Assembly (NCBI RefSeq): GCF_002863005.1
Contig: NZ_PKDG01000015.1
Location: forward strand, 62,001-126,000
DNA from: Pseudoxanthomonas sp.
Lineage (GTDB): Bacteria > Pseudomonadota > Gammaproteobacteria > Xanthomonadales > Xanthomonadaceae
Direction of reading: 5' to 3'
DNA: 64,000 nt
The translations under genes were made by a program, and so were the position numbers. The notes beneath the pieces were generated by a model, which was not told the DNA's origin, searched no databases, and saw nothing but the letters and a program-made list of their open reading frames with translations. Below are positions 10,501-19,448 of this stretch, in pieces (the stretch's first letter is position 1; the number at the start of each line of letters is the position of its first letter).

Positions 10501-13500
10501 CATCGCATTCCTGCTGCTGTGGCTGCGGCCCGACGTGCTGGCGATCGCGGGACCGTTGCTGCTCGCATGGATGTGGGCCCCTGCCGTGATGACCTGGCTG
10601 AGCCATCCGCCAGAACGCGAGGATGCGGCACTCAGTCCGCCCCAGCGCGCTTTCCTTGGAAAGCTGTCGCGCCGCACGTGGTCGTTCTTCGAGACGTGGA
10701 TCCGGCAAGAGGACCATTGGCTGCCGCCCGACAACATCCAGGAACATCCCTCGCTGGTCGTGGCCCGGCGCACGTCGCCGACGAACATCGGCTTGTCCCT
10801 GCTCGCGAATCTCGCCGCCTGGGACTTCGGCTACCTGCAGGCGGGCGCAGTCGCGGAGCGCACGCGGAACGTCTTCGACACGCTGGAGCAGCTGCCCCGG
10901 CACCGCGGTCACTTCCTCAACTGGTACGACACCTCGAACCTGCAGCCGCTTCCGCCGCGTTACGTTTCCACGGTGGACAGCGGCAACCTGGCCGGGCATC
11001 TGCTGACGTTGAGGCAGGGACTGCTGGCGATGGTCGATGCGCCGATCCTGGCGCCCACGACGTTCGGCGGCATCGCGGATACCTTCGGTATCGTCGAGGA
11101 AGAAGCGGCTTCGCTGCCTGCGCGGAGCGCCGCCGTCACCCTCGAACTGGCGGCCTTCAGGGGCGGCCTTGCAGCCATCGACACGGATAGCACCCTCTCG
11201 TTGGAGCAGGCGATGTCCTCGCTCACCGGCCTGCAGACGCATGCCGCGAATCTGCTGGCCGCCTGGCCGGCCCCATCCGACATGGCGCCCGGCGATCGCC
11301 ACTGGCCGCAGGCGTTGAGCGATGCCTGCACCGGTGCTGTGGAGGCGCTGGCGCTCTTCTTTCCGGACGCGGCCCTGCCGCGCACCGGCGCGTCGCCCGG
11401 CCGGACCATCCCGAGCCTGCGGCAACTCGCCACCTCGGGCGAGGATGCGAGGGCGTCGCGGCTGGCGCGGGAACGCATCCGTGAGCTGGAGCGGCTTGCG
11501 CACCTGGCCGGGCAGTTCTCGTTGATGGAATACGGCTTCCTGTACGACCGCTCGAGGAACCTCCTGGCGATCGGCTTCAACGTGGACGATCACCGCCTGG
11601 ACAACAGCTTCTACGACCTGCTCGCGTCGGAAGTGCGCCTGGGCGTGTTCGTCGCCATTGCGCAGGGGCAGCTGCCCCAGGAGAGCTGGTTCGCGCTCGG
11701 TCGCCTGCTGACCGAAGTCAATGGAATGCCCGCGCTGCTTTCCTGGAGCGGCTCGATGTTCGAGTACCTGATGCCGCAACTGGTGATGCCGGATTACCCG
11801 GACACGTTGCTCGACCAGACCATGCACAACGCGGTGGAGGCGCACATCCAGCATGGCAGGAACGTGGGACTGCCGTGGGGTGTGTCGGAGTCGGGATACA
11901 ACGCGGTCGATACGCGCATGAACTACCAGTATCGGGCGTTCGGCGTGCCCGGCCTCGGCCTCAAGCGCGGACTGAGCCAGGACAGCGTGGTCGCGCCGTA
12001 CGCCAGCATGATGGCGCTGATGGTCAACCCCGAAGCGGCCTGCGAGAACCTGCAGCGCCTGCAGGCGCTGGGATTTTCCGGACGCTTCGGCCTGTACGAG
12101 GCGATCGACTACACGCCGTCGCGCGTGCCGCCGGGGCAGGAGTGCGTCCTGCTGCGCTCGTTCATGGCGCATCACCAGGGCATGGGCTTCCTGTCGCTGG
12201 TGCACCTGCTCGGCAACCAGCCGATGCAACGGCGTTTCGTCGCCGATGCGGAGTTCCAGGCGACCTTGCTCCTGCTGCAGGAACGCATTCCGCGCGTGGG
12301 CGTGTTCCATCCCCACGAGGTGGAAACGCTGGAGACCCGGACGCCGGTGGGCGAGGGCGAAGCGGTGCTGCGGGTCATCCGCGATCCGGAAGGCCCGCGT
12401 CCTGAAGTGCAACTCCTGTCCAACGGACGCTATCACGGACTTCTGAGCCATGCGGGGGGTGGTTACAGCCGCCACCACGACATGGCGACCACGCGCTGGC
12501 GCGAGGACGGCACCACCGATGCCTGGGGCACCTTCTGCTATCTGCGCGACATCGAGAGCGGGGAATTCTGGTCGGCGGCGCACCAGCCGACCTGCGTGCA
12601 GGTGGACCAGTACGAAGCCATCTTCTCCGATGCCAAGGCCGAATTCCGGGGCCGCAAGCACGGCTACGAAAGCCACCTCGAAATCGCTATCTCGCCCGAG
12701 GACGACATGGAGCTTAGGCGGCTGAAGATCGCCAATCGCAGCCGCCGCGCGCGCACCATCGAGATCACTACCTACGCGGAAGTCGTGCTTGCGCCGCCCG
12801 CGTCGGACGACGCGCACCCGGCGTTCAGCAACCTCTTCGTGCAGACCGAGATCGTGCGCGAGAAGCAGGCGCTGTTGTGCACGCGGCGGCCGCGCGCGCA
12901 CGATGAAGTGCCGCCGTGGCTGGTTCACCTGGTCGCCGTGCACGATGCCGACGTCGCCACGATCTCCTACGAGACGGACCGGTCGGCATTCCTCGGTCGC
13001 GGCAATACCCCGCGTGCGCCGAAGGCCTTGACGGGCGCAGTGGCGCTGTCCGACAGCGAAGGTTCCGTCCTGGACCCGATCGTGGCGATCCGCGTGCGGG
13101 TGACGCTGGAACCGGAGCAGGTGGTGCAGGTCGACATGGTCTACGGCGTGGCGGCGAGTCGCGAGGCCAGCGAGACGCTGATCGACCGCTATCGCGACCG
13201 TCGCTTGGCCGACCGCGTCTTCGATCTCGCATGGACGCACAGCCAGGTCGTGCGTCGCCAGATCAACGCCACCGTCGCCGAGGCGCAGTTGTACGAGCGG
13301 CTCGCCAGCCTGGTGGTCTACGCCAATCCGCATCTGCGTGCGCCCGCGGATGTCCTGCAGCAGAACCAGCGCGGCCAGTCGGGGCTGTGGGGGCATGCGA
13401 TTTCCGGCGACCTGCCGATCGTGCTGCTCAAGGTTCACGACGCCGACAACATCGAGGTGGTGCGGCAACTGGTGCAGGCGCATGCGTACTGGCGGCTCAA

Positions 13501-16324
13501 GGGACTGCGCGCCGATCTGGTCATCTGGAACGACAGCAAGGCCGGTTATCGGCAGCAGTTGCAGGACCAGATCCTGGGTATGATCTCGGCCGACGCGGAG
13601 GCCTCCGTCCTCGATCGGCCGGGCGGCATCTTCGTGCGGCCCGCGCAGAACATGTCGCAGGAAGATCGGACGCTGCTGCAGGCGGTCGCCCGCGTGCTCA
13701 TCGACGATCGGGAAGGCACGTTGGCCGCGCAGCTCGGACGGCTGGTCCCGCCGAAGCCCTGGCCGGCCGCATTCGCGCCGCGACCGGCTGCCGACGATGC
13801 GTCGAGCATCCCTGCGTCGGACGCGGGCGACGAGAACGAAGGGGTCGATCCGCGCAGCGGGCTTCCCGCGCCATGGGAAGGCGACGAAGAGCAGCGGGAA
13901 GCGCTGTGGCCGTTCCTTCCGGTGGAAGCGGAGCGCATGTTCGACAACGGGATCGGCGCGTTCACCGGCGACGGCCGCGAGTACGTCGTGGTGTCGCGCG
14001 AAGGCATGCCGACGCCTGCCCCCTGGTGCAACGTGCTGGCCAACGACGCGTTCGGCTGCGTCGTCAGCGAGAGTTCGCCGGGCTACACTTGGTTCGAGAA
14101 CGCGCACGAGTACCGCCTGAGTCCCTGGCACAACGACCCCGTCTCCGATCTGGGCGGCGAGGCGTTCTACCTGCGCGACGATGCAAGTGGCGAGATCTGG
14201 TCGCCCACGCCGCTTCCTTGCCGGGGCAGCGGCGACTACCGGACGCGCCACGGGTTCGGCTATACCGTCTACGAACACCAGGAACGCGGCATCCACACCG
14301 AGTTGTGGATCTATGTGGGGGTCGACGAGGCGGTCAAGCACTCGATGCTCCGCATCCGCAACGTGTCGGGCCGCATGCGCACGCTGTCGGCGTTCGGTTA
14401 CGTCGAATGGGTGCTGGGCGACCTCCGCCACAAGTCCAGGATGCACGTGGTGACCGAAGTGGATCCGGTCAGCGGTGCGTTGATGGCGCACAATCCTTTC
14501 AACACCGAGTTCGCCGGCAGGACGGTGTTCTTCGACACCGACGCCAGCGGCTGCAGCTGGACGTCCGACCGCATCGAATTCGTGGGGCGCAACGGAGGTC
14601 TGCACCGTCCCGCCGCCCTGAGCCGCGAACGGTTGAGCGGACGTGTCGGCGTCGGGCTCGATCCCTGCGCCGCGATACAGGTGCCGATGACGCTGGGCCC
14701 GGGCGAGGAACGCGAGGTGGCTTTCCGGCTGGGCGCGGCGAAGGACCGCGACAGCGCGCTGGCGATGGCGCGTCGCCCGCAGGGCATGCACGACGCGCAC
14801 GATGCACTGGACGCGGCGCGCATCCATTGGCGGGGCCTGCTGGACTCGGTCCAGGTCCGTACGCCGGATGCCGCCTTCGACGCGCTCGCCAATGGCTGGC
14901 TGCTCTACCAGACGCTGGGATGCCGCTATCTGGCGCGCAGCGGCTATTACCAGTCCGGAGGCGCGTTCGGCTTCCGGGACCAGCTGCAGGACACGATGGC
15001 GACCATCCATGCGCGTCCCGACCTGAGCCGCCGGCACCTGCTCACCAGCGCTGCGCACCAGTTCCCGCAGGGCGACGTCATGCACTGGTGGCATCCGCCG
15101 CAGGGACGCGGTGTCAGGACGCGCTGCTCGGACGACTATCTCTGGTTGCCGCTGGCCACCAGCCGCTACCTCGACGTGACCGCGGACCGTACCGTGCTCG
15201 ACGAGATCGTCGGTTTCGTCGAGGGCAGGGAGGTCAATCCCGATGAGGAAGGCTATTACGACATGCCGGCAGCCTCTGCACTCCGGAAGACGCTCTACGA
15301 CCATTGCGTCCTGGCGTTGCGGCGCGGCTGCCGTCTGCTGGGCGAGCGCGGGCTGCCGTTGATCGCCACGGGCGACTGGAACGACGGCATGAATCGCGTG
15401 GGCGAAGGCGGGCGCGGCGAGAGCGTCTGGCTGGGTTTCTTCCTGGTGGACACGCTGCGGAAATTCATTCCCGTGGCCGAGGCGCGCGGCGATGCGGAGG
15501 TCGCGCGCTGGTGCGCCGAGCAGGCGGATGCGCTCGGCGTCGCGCTGGAGACGCACGCCTGGGATGGCGAGTGGTATCGCCGTGCATGGTTCGACGATGG
15601 CACCCCGATCGGTTCGTCCAGCAGCGACGAGTGCAGGATCGATTCGATCTCGCAGAGCTGGTCGGTGCTCTCCGGCGTGGCCGACGCCACGCGTGGCCAG
15701 CGTGCCCTCGATGCGCTCTACACGAAGCTGGTGAAGCGCGAGGCCGGCCTGGTGCAGCTTCTCGATCCGCCTTTCGACCGGACGACGCATGATCCGGGCT
15801 ACATCCGCGGCTATGTCCCGGGGGTGCGCGAGAATGGTGGGCAGTACACGCATGCGGCGGTATGGGCGGCGATGGCGTTCGCGCATGCCGGCGACCCCGA
15901 GCGTGCGTGGGAACTGGCCCGCATGATCAATCCCGTCAACCACGCGCTGGATGCCGACGCCGTCCAGGTATACAAGGCGGAGCCGTACGTCATGGCCGCC
16001 GATGTCTACGCGGTGGCGCCCCACACCGGCCGCGGCGGCTGGACCTGGTACACCGGATCCGCCGGCTGGATGTATCGGTTGATGATCGAATCGGTGCTGG
16101 GCGTGCGACGCAAGGGCGATGTCCTGACGCTGGATCCGCGTACGCCGTCGGCATGGGAGGCATTCGAAGTGCGATACCGCTTCGGCAGCGCGACCTACCG
16201 TATCAGCGTCACCCGGGGAACGTCGGGTGACCCGACGGTGATGCTGGATGGCATAGCGCGCGACGCTCTCGACATCCCACTGGTAGACGATGGAAAGCTG
16301 CATCGTGTCGTCTACACGACGTGA
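7583..16324 (+). CDS. ndvB: Cyclic beta-1,2-glucan synthase (NdvB/Cgs-type GT84-GH94 protein)
   Basis: At 2913 residues this matches the giant inner-membrane enzymes that build osmoregulated periplasmic glucans from UDP-glucose. An N-terminal soluble region precedes paired membrane segments at about 433-493, then a GT84 glycosyltransferase with the metal-binding LDTDTRLP (Asp647/Asp649) and a RRARWMRGDW motif near 791-800, and further membrane pairs at about 841-882 and 966-1008. The long C-terminal half has two GH94-type beta-sandwich regions and a phosphorylase-like core with GDWNDGMN (general-acid Asp2601), which trims and sets chain length in Cgs proteins. The ATG at 7583 (MTNFRRTF) starts after a basic out-of-character stretch. 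The preceding regulator diverges. An antisense open frame of 2813 codons here is a composition shadow. Confidence 0.92.
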   Translation: MTNFRRTFGRWLRLRRRLKRFRRTRFPVDPVAKGEEPLRAQLLSVEQMEAYGRSLAHAHKVKMEPTEERLLARLQSNQKLLGEANDLLNDLVREELRISPAGEWLLDNYHVIEEQIQLARRHLPTGYSRQLPSLSQGALRGLPRVYALTIEAVSHGDGRIDGETLRRFIAGYQIVAPLKMGELWAVPIMLRLALIENLRRMASHVMRDGAHRRLASTWARRLNRAAIDAPGDVVLIVADMARSTPPLTGAFVAELIRRLDSRTGPLALPGAWLEQWVAAAGYRIDELVTAESQQQAADQVSIGNSIGSLRFLATMDWKRFVEDMSVVDRRLQEDPAGIYGLMDFGTRDAYRHVIEKIARSSGASEEDVAGVVVTLARDHAGPDGPDMPDMPRPQTGHVGYWLLDDGLDRTREVVARAAPGYRRARLRPRHYPLLAYLIPIAAIIALATWALVASGYGDVPLWIVVALSIVVFSELGIALVNWLATLLVAPRPLPRMDFSTGIPDTCRSVVAVPTMLSSEKGIDSLVEGMEVRFLANRDAQLRFVLLTDFLDAPSQSMPGDEALVAYAAAQIERLNRRYAPETLDRFFLLHRPRQWNASEGVWMGYERKRGKLSALNALILEGEQAPFMRIVGDASALRHAKYVITLDTDTRLPRDAAREFVATLAHPLNRPVIDPRRNVVIRGYGILQPSVGSSLSGRRPSRFATVFGSEPGIDPYTRTVSDVYQDLFGEGSFVGKGIYDVAAFEHVLAERLPENRILSHDLLEGCFARAGLVSDVRLYEDYPDRYAADTKRRARWMRGDWQLLPWLLPRIPTADGTWERNPLSWLSRGKLLDNLRRSLVSMAALALFVIGWVHAPQPLAWTLIVLALWFAPVILSALKDGMTLPDDTPAESHWVQVGRATARSLQRAALNVACLAHEAWLAGGAIVRTLWRLGISRRHLLQWNPSSEVERSLAGDRSADWRGMLPGSVIAVGIAFLLLWLRPDVLAIAGPLLLAWMWAPAVMTWLSHPPEREDAALSPPQRAFLGKLSRRTWSFFETWIRQEDHWLPPDNIQEHPSLVVARRTSPTNIGLSLLANLAAWDFGYLQAGAVAERTRNVFDTLEQLPRHRGHFLNWYDTSNLQPLPPRYVSTVDSGNLAGHLLTLRQGLLAMVDAPILAPTTFGGIADTFGIVEEEAASLPARSAAVTLELAAFRGGLAAIDTDSTLSLEQAMSSLTGLQTHAANLLAAWPAPSDMAPGDRHWPQALSDACTGAVEALALFFPDAALPRTGASPGRTIPSLRQLATSGEDARASRLARERIRELERLAHLAGQFSLMEYGFLYDRSRNLLAIGFNVDDHRLDNSFYDLLASEVRLGVFVAIAQGQLPQESWFALGRLLTEVNGMPALLSWSGSMFEYLMPQLVMPDYPDTLLDQTMHNAVEAHIQHGRNVGLPWGVSESGYNAVDTRMNYQYRAFGVPGLGLKRGLSQDSVVAPYASMMALMVNPEAACENLQRLQALGFSGRFGLYEAIDYTPSRVPPGQECVLLRSFMAHHQGMGFLSLVHLLGNQPMQRRFVADAEFQATLLLLQERIPRVGVFHPHEVETLETRTPVGEGEAVLRVIRDPEGPRPEVQLLSNGRYHGLLSHAGGGYSRHHDMATTRWREDGTTDAWGTFCYLRDIESGEFWSAAHQPTCVQVDQYEAIFSDAKAEFRGRKHGYESHLEIAISPEDDMELRRLKIANRSRRARTIEITTYAEVVLAPPASDDAHPAFSNLFVQTEIVREKQALLCTRRPRAHDEVPPWLVHLVAVHDADVATISYETDRSAFLGRGNTPRAPKALTGAVALSDSEGSVLDPIVAIRVRVTLEPEQVVQVDMVYGVAASREASETLIDRYRDRRLADRVFDLAWTHSQVVRRQINATVAEAQLYERLASLVVYANPHLRAPADVLQQNQRGQSGLWGHAISGDLPIVLLKVHDADNIEVVRQLVQAHAYWRLKGLRADLVIWNDSKAGYRQQLQDQILGMISADAEASVLDRPGGIFVRPAQNMSQEDRTLLQAVARVLIDDREGTLAAQLGRLVPPKPWPAAFAPRPAADDASSIPASDAGDENEGVDPRSGLPAPWEGDEEQREALWPFLPVEAERMFDNGIGAFTGDGREYVVVSREGMPTPAPWCNVLANDAFGCVVSESSPGYTWFENAHEYRLSPWHNDPVSDLGGEAFYLRDDASGEIWSPTPLPCRGSGDYRTRHGFGYTVYEHQERGIHTELWIYVGVDEAVKHSMLRIRNVSGRMRTLSAFGYVEWVLGDLRHKSRMHVVTEVDPVSGALMAHNPFNTEFAGRTVFFDTDASGCSWTSDRIEFVGRNGGLHRPAALSRERLSGRVGVGLDPCAAIQVPMTLGPGEEREVAFRLGAAKDRDSALAMARRPQGMHDAHDALDAARIHWRGLLDSVQVRTPDAAFDALANGWLLYQTLGCRYLARSGYYQSGGAFGFRDQLQDTMATIHARPDLSRRHLLTSAAHQFPQGDVMHWWHPPQGRGVRTRCSDDYLWLPLATSRYLDVTADRTVLDEIVGFVEGREVNPDEEGYYDMPAASALRKTLYDHCVLALRRGCRLLGERGLPLIATGDWNDGMNRVGEGGRGESVWLGFFLVDTLRKFIPVAEARGDAEVARWCAEQADALGVALETHAWDGEWYRRAWFDDGTPIGSSSSDECRIDSISQSWSVLSGVADATRGQRALDALYTKLVKREAGLVQLLDPPFDRTTHDPGYIRGYVPGVRENGGQYTHAAVWAAMAFAHAGDPERAWELARMINPVNHALDADAVQVYKAEPYVMAADVYAVAPHTGRGGWTWYTGSAGWMYRLMIESVLGVRRKGDVLTLDPRTPSAWEAFEVRYRFGSATYRISVTRGTSGDPTVMLDGIARDALDIPLVDDGKLHRVVYTT

Positions 16325-16332
16325 GACCAGGC

Positions 16333-16542
16333 ATGGAACTACGACCCACCACCGAAGCGAAGTGGCGCAACCTGGTCGACGCGCTTCCCGAGTGGACGAG
16401 CCGCGTGCGTCATCCAGCGCAGTTCTGGCCCCAGTTCCACGCGCTGGTCCAAGAAATGGAGCGCGAATGCGGTCCGCGCGAATTGGCGGAGCTGCGCGAT
16501 CGGGTAAGGGCGCTTGTTGCCAGCCTTGGTGAGGCGGAATGA
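16333..16542 (+). CDS. Small protein of unknown function behind the glucan synthase
   Basis: A 69-residue product beginning MELRPTTEAKWRNLVDALPE, mainly helical, with the motif ALVQEMERECGPRELAELRDRVRALVASL. It has no signal peptide or membrane segment. The ATG at 16333 is eight bases after the glucan synthase stop, and an in-frame GTG at 16321 overlaps that stop, so it is almost certainly co-transcribed and perhaps translationally coupled. Codon third positions are GC-rich as in the neighbouring core genes. No family recognised; an accessory role in glucan synthesis is only a guess from position. Confidence 0.55.
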   Translation: MELRPTTEAKWRNLVDALPEWTSRVRHPAQFWPQFHALVQEMERECGPRELAELRDRVRALVASLGEAE

Positions 16543-16649
16543 TGGGTGGCTGCTGGTCGACATCCGACACGCCAGTCCCATGGTTTGACTAAGCGCGTGT
16601 ACCTCTACAGCCTGCCTGCTACGCATGCGGATCATCGAAGGTGGGCAGC

Positions 16650-17153
16650 GTGAAAAGCATCGTCAAAGCGTCATCGACACGATCGGCTTGCCGACGTGCG
16701 TTGTGCCTTCTGTTCTGCACCGCATTCACGGTCGCCGCGGCACCCGCACCTGCGCCGGCAGCAGCGCTAGCACCCACCGCTGCCATGATGCCGACGGCCG
16801 ATCGCCTCGAGATCGAGCGGCAGCTGACCGAAGAGGTGCAGGCGCGAGTCAACCGGCAGAAGCGGATCGAGGGACAGGGCAAGGACGTATCCGTGCATGT
16901 TGAATTCGACCGCGCCAGCAGCAGAGTGATCGTGGATCTGGGTCGCGGCTATGTCCCCAGGTATGCCGGAGGCGAACTGGAAGACCTGGAAGCGCAACTG
17001 AGGACCGTCGTCGAGGAACTGCTGATGGGCCTGGTGGACTTCAGCGGCGTCCAGTTCCGCTACGACGGAAAATCGATCCAGCACTTCCATCCCGATCCGC
17101 CGTGGCCGACGTTCCGCTCATCCACCCAGAGCCCAATGGGGTCCCCGCACTGA
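16650..17153 (+). CDS. Small secreted protein of unknown function
   Basis: A 167-residue protein with a classical signal peptide: basic start (MKSIVKASSTRSACRRA), hydrophobic core (LCLLFCTAFTVAAA) and an Ala/Pro-rich stretch after likely cleavage. The mature part is predicted alpha/beta, with an acidic ELEDLEAQLRTVVEELLMGL helix and a C-terminal FRYDGKSIQHFHPD segment. GTG at 16650 is chosen because GAAGG lies about eight bases upstream; a GTG at 16641 is the alternative. Expected to be periplasmic. I do not recognise the family. It is the first gene of the variable region between the glucan synthase and ubiB. Confidence 0.6.
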   Translation: MKSIVKASSTRSACRRALCLLFCTAFTVAAAPAPAPAAALAPTAAMMPTADRLEIERQLTEEVQARVNRQKRIEGQGKDVSVHVEFDRASSRVIVDLGRGYVPRYAGGELEDLEAQLRTVVEELLMGLVDFSGVQFRYDGKSIQHFHPDPPWPTFRSSTQSPMGSPH

Positions 17154-17170
17154 GACGGTATCCCGTCGGC

Positions 17171-17198
17171 ACGTCCGCCTTCGATCGGAAGCGGACGT
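17171..17198. repeat. 28-nt palindromic intergenic repeat, copy 1
   Basis: ACGTCCGC and GCGGACGT form a perfect 8-bp stem around a 12-base centre containing ATCGGAA. The same 28-nt layout recurs at 19421-19448 and 22764-22791. It sits directly behind the stop of the small secreted protein, so it may act as a transcript-end hairpin. Confidence 0.6.
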
Positions 17199-17356
17199 CG
17201 GCGGATAGCGACGTGCTTTCGCGCAGCCATGGAATGGAATCCACGTCGGAACAGTAGGCCTGCATCGGCCTATTCCCGGTTTCGTCGCCTGTCGGTGTGC
17301 GCTGCGCCTGGTGGATGCCAGGATCGCCGCGTCTCAAGTGTGGCGGGGAGCAGGGC

Positions 17357-18229
17357 TTGCGCGTATTGACGGAGGACTTGCCCGTTCGAGAAGAACGGAC
17401 CGGTACTGAAGGTGTCGCGCTTCCGGCGGGTCAGTTGCCTGCTCGCCGTGCCGGCTGCGCGGGCACTGGAGAGATCCTCGTGCTACCCAGTGGCGTGCAG
17501 CTGGCGCGACTTGTACCTACGATCCCCGCCAGAGAGTTGCCCAGGCATTCGCACGAAGAGGCGCACTTGGTTCTGGTGTTGAGCGGGAAGTACATCACGT
17601 CCGCCCAGCGTGGTCCTTCTGCCTGTCCGGAAGGCGCTCTCATCTACAACGCGCCCGGTACCACCCATCGCGACAGGTTTCATGACCTGGAGGGTGAGTT
17701 CGTCACGATGATGATCCCGGAGTCATTGAGGTTGCAGTGGGGGGATCGCCTGGATCGTGGCGCGCGCCATGTCGGCCGAACGGGCCAGGCGCTGGCTTCG
17801 GGAATTGCCACCGCCATGATGTCGTGGCAGGACGACGATGTCAGCCTGGCCCAGGTCCTGCTGGACGAACTGCTGGCCGGGATCAGTGGACCGGAGGACG
17901 ACGTGCGGCGCACGCCAGGATGGATGCTCTTGGCAGAGGCCTACCTGCGGGATCTGCACGACAGGCCTGCCGACATGGCCCGGCTCGCCAGTATCTGCGA
18001 TGTCCATCCCGTCCATCTCGCTCGTGTGTTCCGGATGCGGCACGGATGCACGCCTGTCGAATACTCGAGGAAACTTCGCCTTGAGCGCGCCGCCGCAGAA
18101 CTGCTCCGAGGCAGTGACTCCATCGCGGAGGTCGCGTCGGCCTTCGGGTTCTCCGACCAGAGCCACTTCCATCGTCTCTTCAAGCGCGCATACGGCCGCT
18201 CCCCCTCCCTCTATCGACGGTTTGGCTGA
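17357..18229 (+). CDS. AraC-family transcriptional regulator
   Basis: The N-terminal half holds a cupin-like sensor domain (ARELPRHSHEEAHLVLVLSGKYITS; GALIYNAPGTTHRDRF). The C-terminal 100 residues form the double helix-turn-helix of AraC proteins: DMARLASICDVHPVHLARVFR, then SIAEVASAFGFSDQSHFHRLFKRAYGRSP. The start is unsettled: TTG 17357 (290 residues) has GGGGAG upstream; GTG 17480 (249 residues) has GGAGAG upstream and gives a more usual N-terminus; GTG 17297 is the longest. It lies 88 nt before a serine hydrolase on the same strand and probably controls or is co-expressed with it, though no operator was identified. The sensor ligand is unknown. Confidence 0.85.
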   Translation: MRVLTEDLPVREERTGTEGVALPAGQLPARRAGCAGTGEILVLPSGVQLARLVPTIPARELPRHSHEEAHLVLVLSGKYITSAQRGPSACPEGALIYNAPGTTHRDRFHDLEGEFVTMMIPESLRLQWGDRLDRGARHVGRTGQALASGIATAMMSWQDDDVSLAQVLLDELLAGISGPEDDVRRTPGWMLLAEAYLRDLHDRPADMARLASICDVHPVHLARVFRMRHGCTPVEYSRKLRLERAAAELLRGSDSIAEVASAFGFSDQSHFHRLFKRAYGRSPSLYRRFG

Positions 18230-18317
18230 ATAGCCATGTTGTCGCCGTGCAAGCCATGCGGCACTGAGCAGACCATCATCCACCCAGTCCCTTCGGCCCT
18301 ACCTTCAGGATTTCCGC

Positions 18318-19415
18318 ATGTACGCACGCCTTTGTAGCGCAGTCATTCTTCTCGCCCTTCCCATGGTAGTCATCGCCAAGGACAACACGTCGCAGGACTG
18401 GCCCATGGCCGATCCGGCCAAGGCCGGCCTGGATCCGACCGCGCTTGCCGAACTGGAGCGCGCGGTCGGCGCCGGTGAGTTCAAGCAGATCACGAGCATC
18501 CTCGTCGCCAGGGATGGAGCCTTGGTCTACGAACGCTACTTCGACGAAGGTGGGCGCGATGCGAGACGCAACACGCGTTCCGCCACCAAGACGGTGGCCG
18601 GCATCCTGGCAGGCATTGCGATCGCCGAAGGAAAGATGGCCGGGCCCGATGCTCCTGTACTTCCGATACTGAACCGAGCACCTCCCGCCAATCCAGATGC
18701 GCGCAAGCAGGCGATTACGGTCGGAGACCTGATGACCATGTCGTCGCTGCTCGAGTGCGACGACTGGAACCAGTGGTCGCGCGGCAATGAGGAGCGCATG
18801 TACCTGATAGAGGACTGGGTAGGGTTCTACCTGGACTTGCCCATGCAGGGGTTTGCCGCCTGGATGACGCCTCCCGAACGGGCGCCCTACGGTCGTAGCT
18901 TCCGCTACTGCACCGCCGGCGTCACGACATTGGGTGCCGCCATTCAGGGCGCTACCGGCATCCCGCTTCAGGACTATGCAAAAGACAGGTTGTTCGGTCC
19001 CTTGGGCATCGATGCGCCCGAGTGGCAGTTCTCGCCTTTGGGTCTGGCCCAGGCGGGCGGCGGCCTCGGCTTGCGCAGCCGAGACCTCCTGAAACTGGGC
19101 GAGCTTTATCGTCGCGGAGGGCAGTGGGAGGGCCGTCAACTCGTGCCCGCCAATTGGGTGGCGGAATCCTTAAGGCCGCATGCACGCATCGAAGAAGGGA
19201 TCGACTATGGATACCTTTGGTGGCTCCATCATGAGACCAGCGCCGGCCGGTCGTTCGACTCCTATGCCATGAATGGCACGGGAGGAAACACGGTGCGCGT
19301 ATTCCCGAAGGAGCGGATGGTCGTGGTCATCACGACGACCAACTATCAGGTGCAGAACGCACCGAGGCTCACATTCCAGCTTCTCAACCAGAAGCTCTTG
19401 CCCGCGATAAGGTAG
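18318..19415 (+). CDS. Secreted serine hydrolase of the beta-lactamase/class C family
   Basis: A 365-residue protein with a signal peptide ([16 protein letters not shown], cleavage near residue 20). The beta-lactamase-fold motifs can be read: the nucleophile motif S88-A-T-K91 (RSATKTVAG), a tyrosine motif Y197-C-T ([12 protein letters not shown]), and a late NGTGGN in place of the KTG box. Length and the opening [14 protein letters not shown] are typical of periplasmic esterase or D-aminopeptidase relatives, not of true cephalosporinases; the substrate is unknown. ATG 18318 starts the signal peptide. The upstream AraC-type gene is the likely regulator. Confidence 0.88.
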   Translation: MYARLCSAVILLALPMVVIAKDNTSQDWPMADPAKAGLDPTALAELERAVGAGEFKQITSILVARDGALVYERYFDEGGRDARRNTRSATKTVAGILAGIAIAEGKMAGPDAPVLPILNRAPPANPDARKQAITVGDLMTMSSLLECDDWNQWSRGNEERMYLIEDWVGFYLDLPMQGFAAWMTPPERAPYGRSFRYCTAGVTTLGAAIQGATGIPLQDYAKDRLFGPLGIDAPEWQFSPLGLAQAGGGLGLRSRDLLKLGELYRRGGQWEGRQLVPANWVAESLRPHARIEEGIDYGYLWWLHHETSAGRSFDSYAMNGTGGNTVRVFPKERMVVVITTTNYQVQNAPRLTFQLLNQKLLPAIR

Positions 19416-19420
19416 AGGTG

Positions 19421-19448
19421 ACGTCCGCTCCTGGCCGGAAACGGACAT
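19421..19448. repeat. 28-nt palindromic intergenic repeat, copy 2
   Basis: ACGTCCG and CGGACAT bracket a centre with CTGGCCGGAA, with the same 28-nt length and spacing as the copy at 17171. It begins five bases after the serine hydrolase stop, again directly behind a gene. Confidence 0.6.

Noticed and set aside
8129..16570. A 2813-codon open frame antisense to the glucan synthase
   Set aside because: It mirrors the high GC of the sense gene's third codon positions, which removes TTA/CTA/TCA on the sense strand and hence antisense stops. The product is His/Arg/Gln-rich without any domain.
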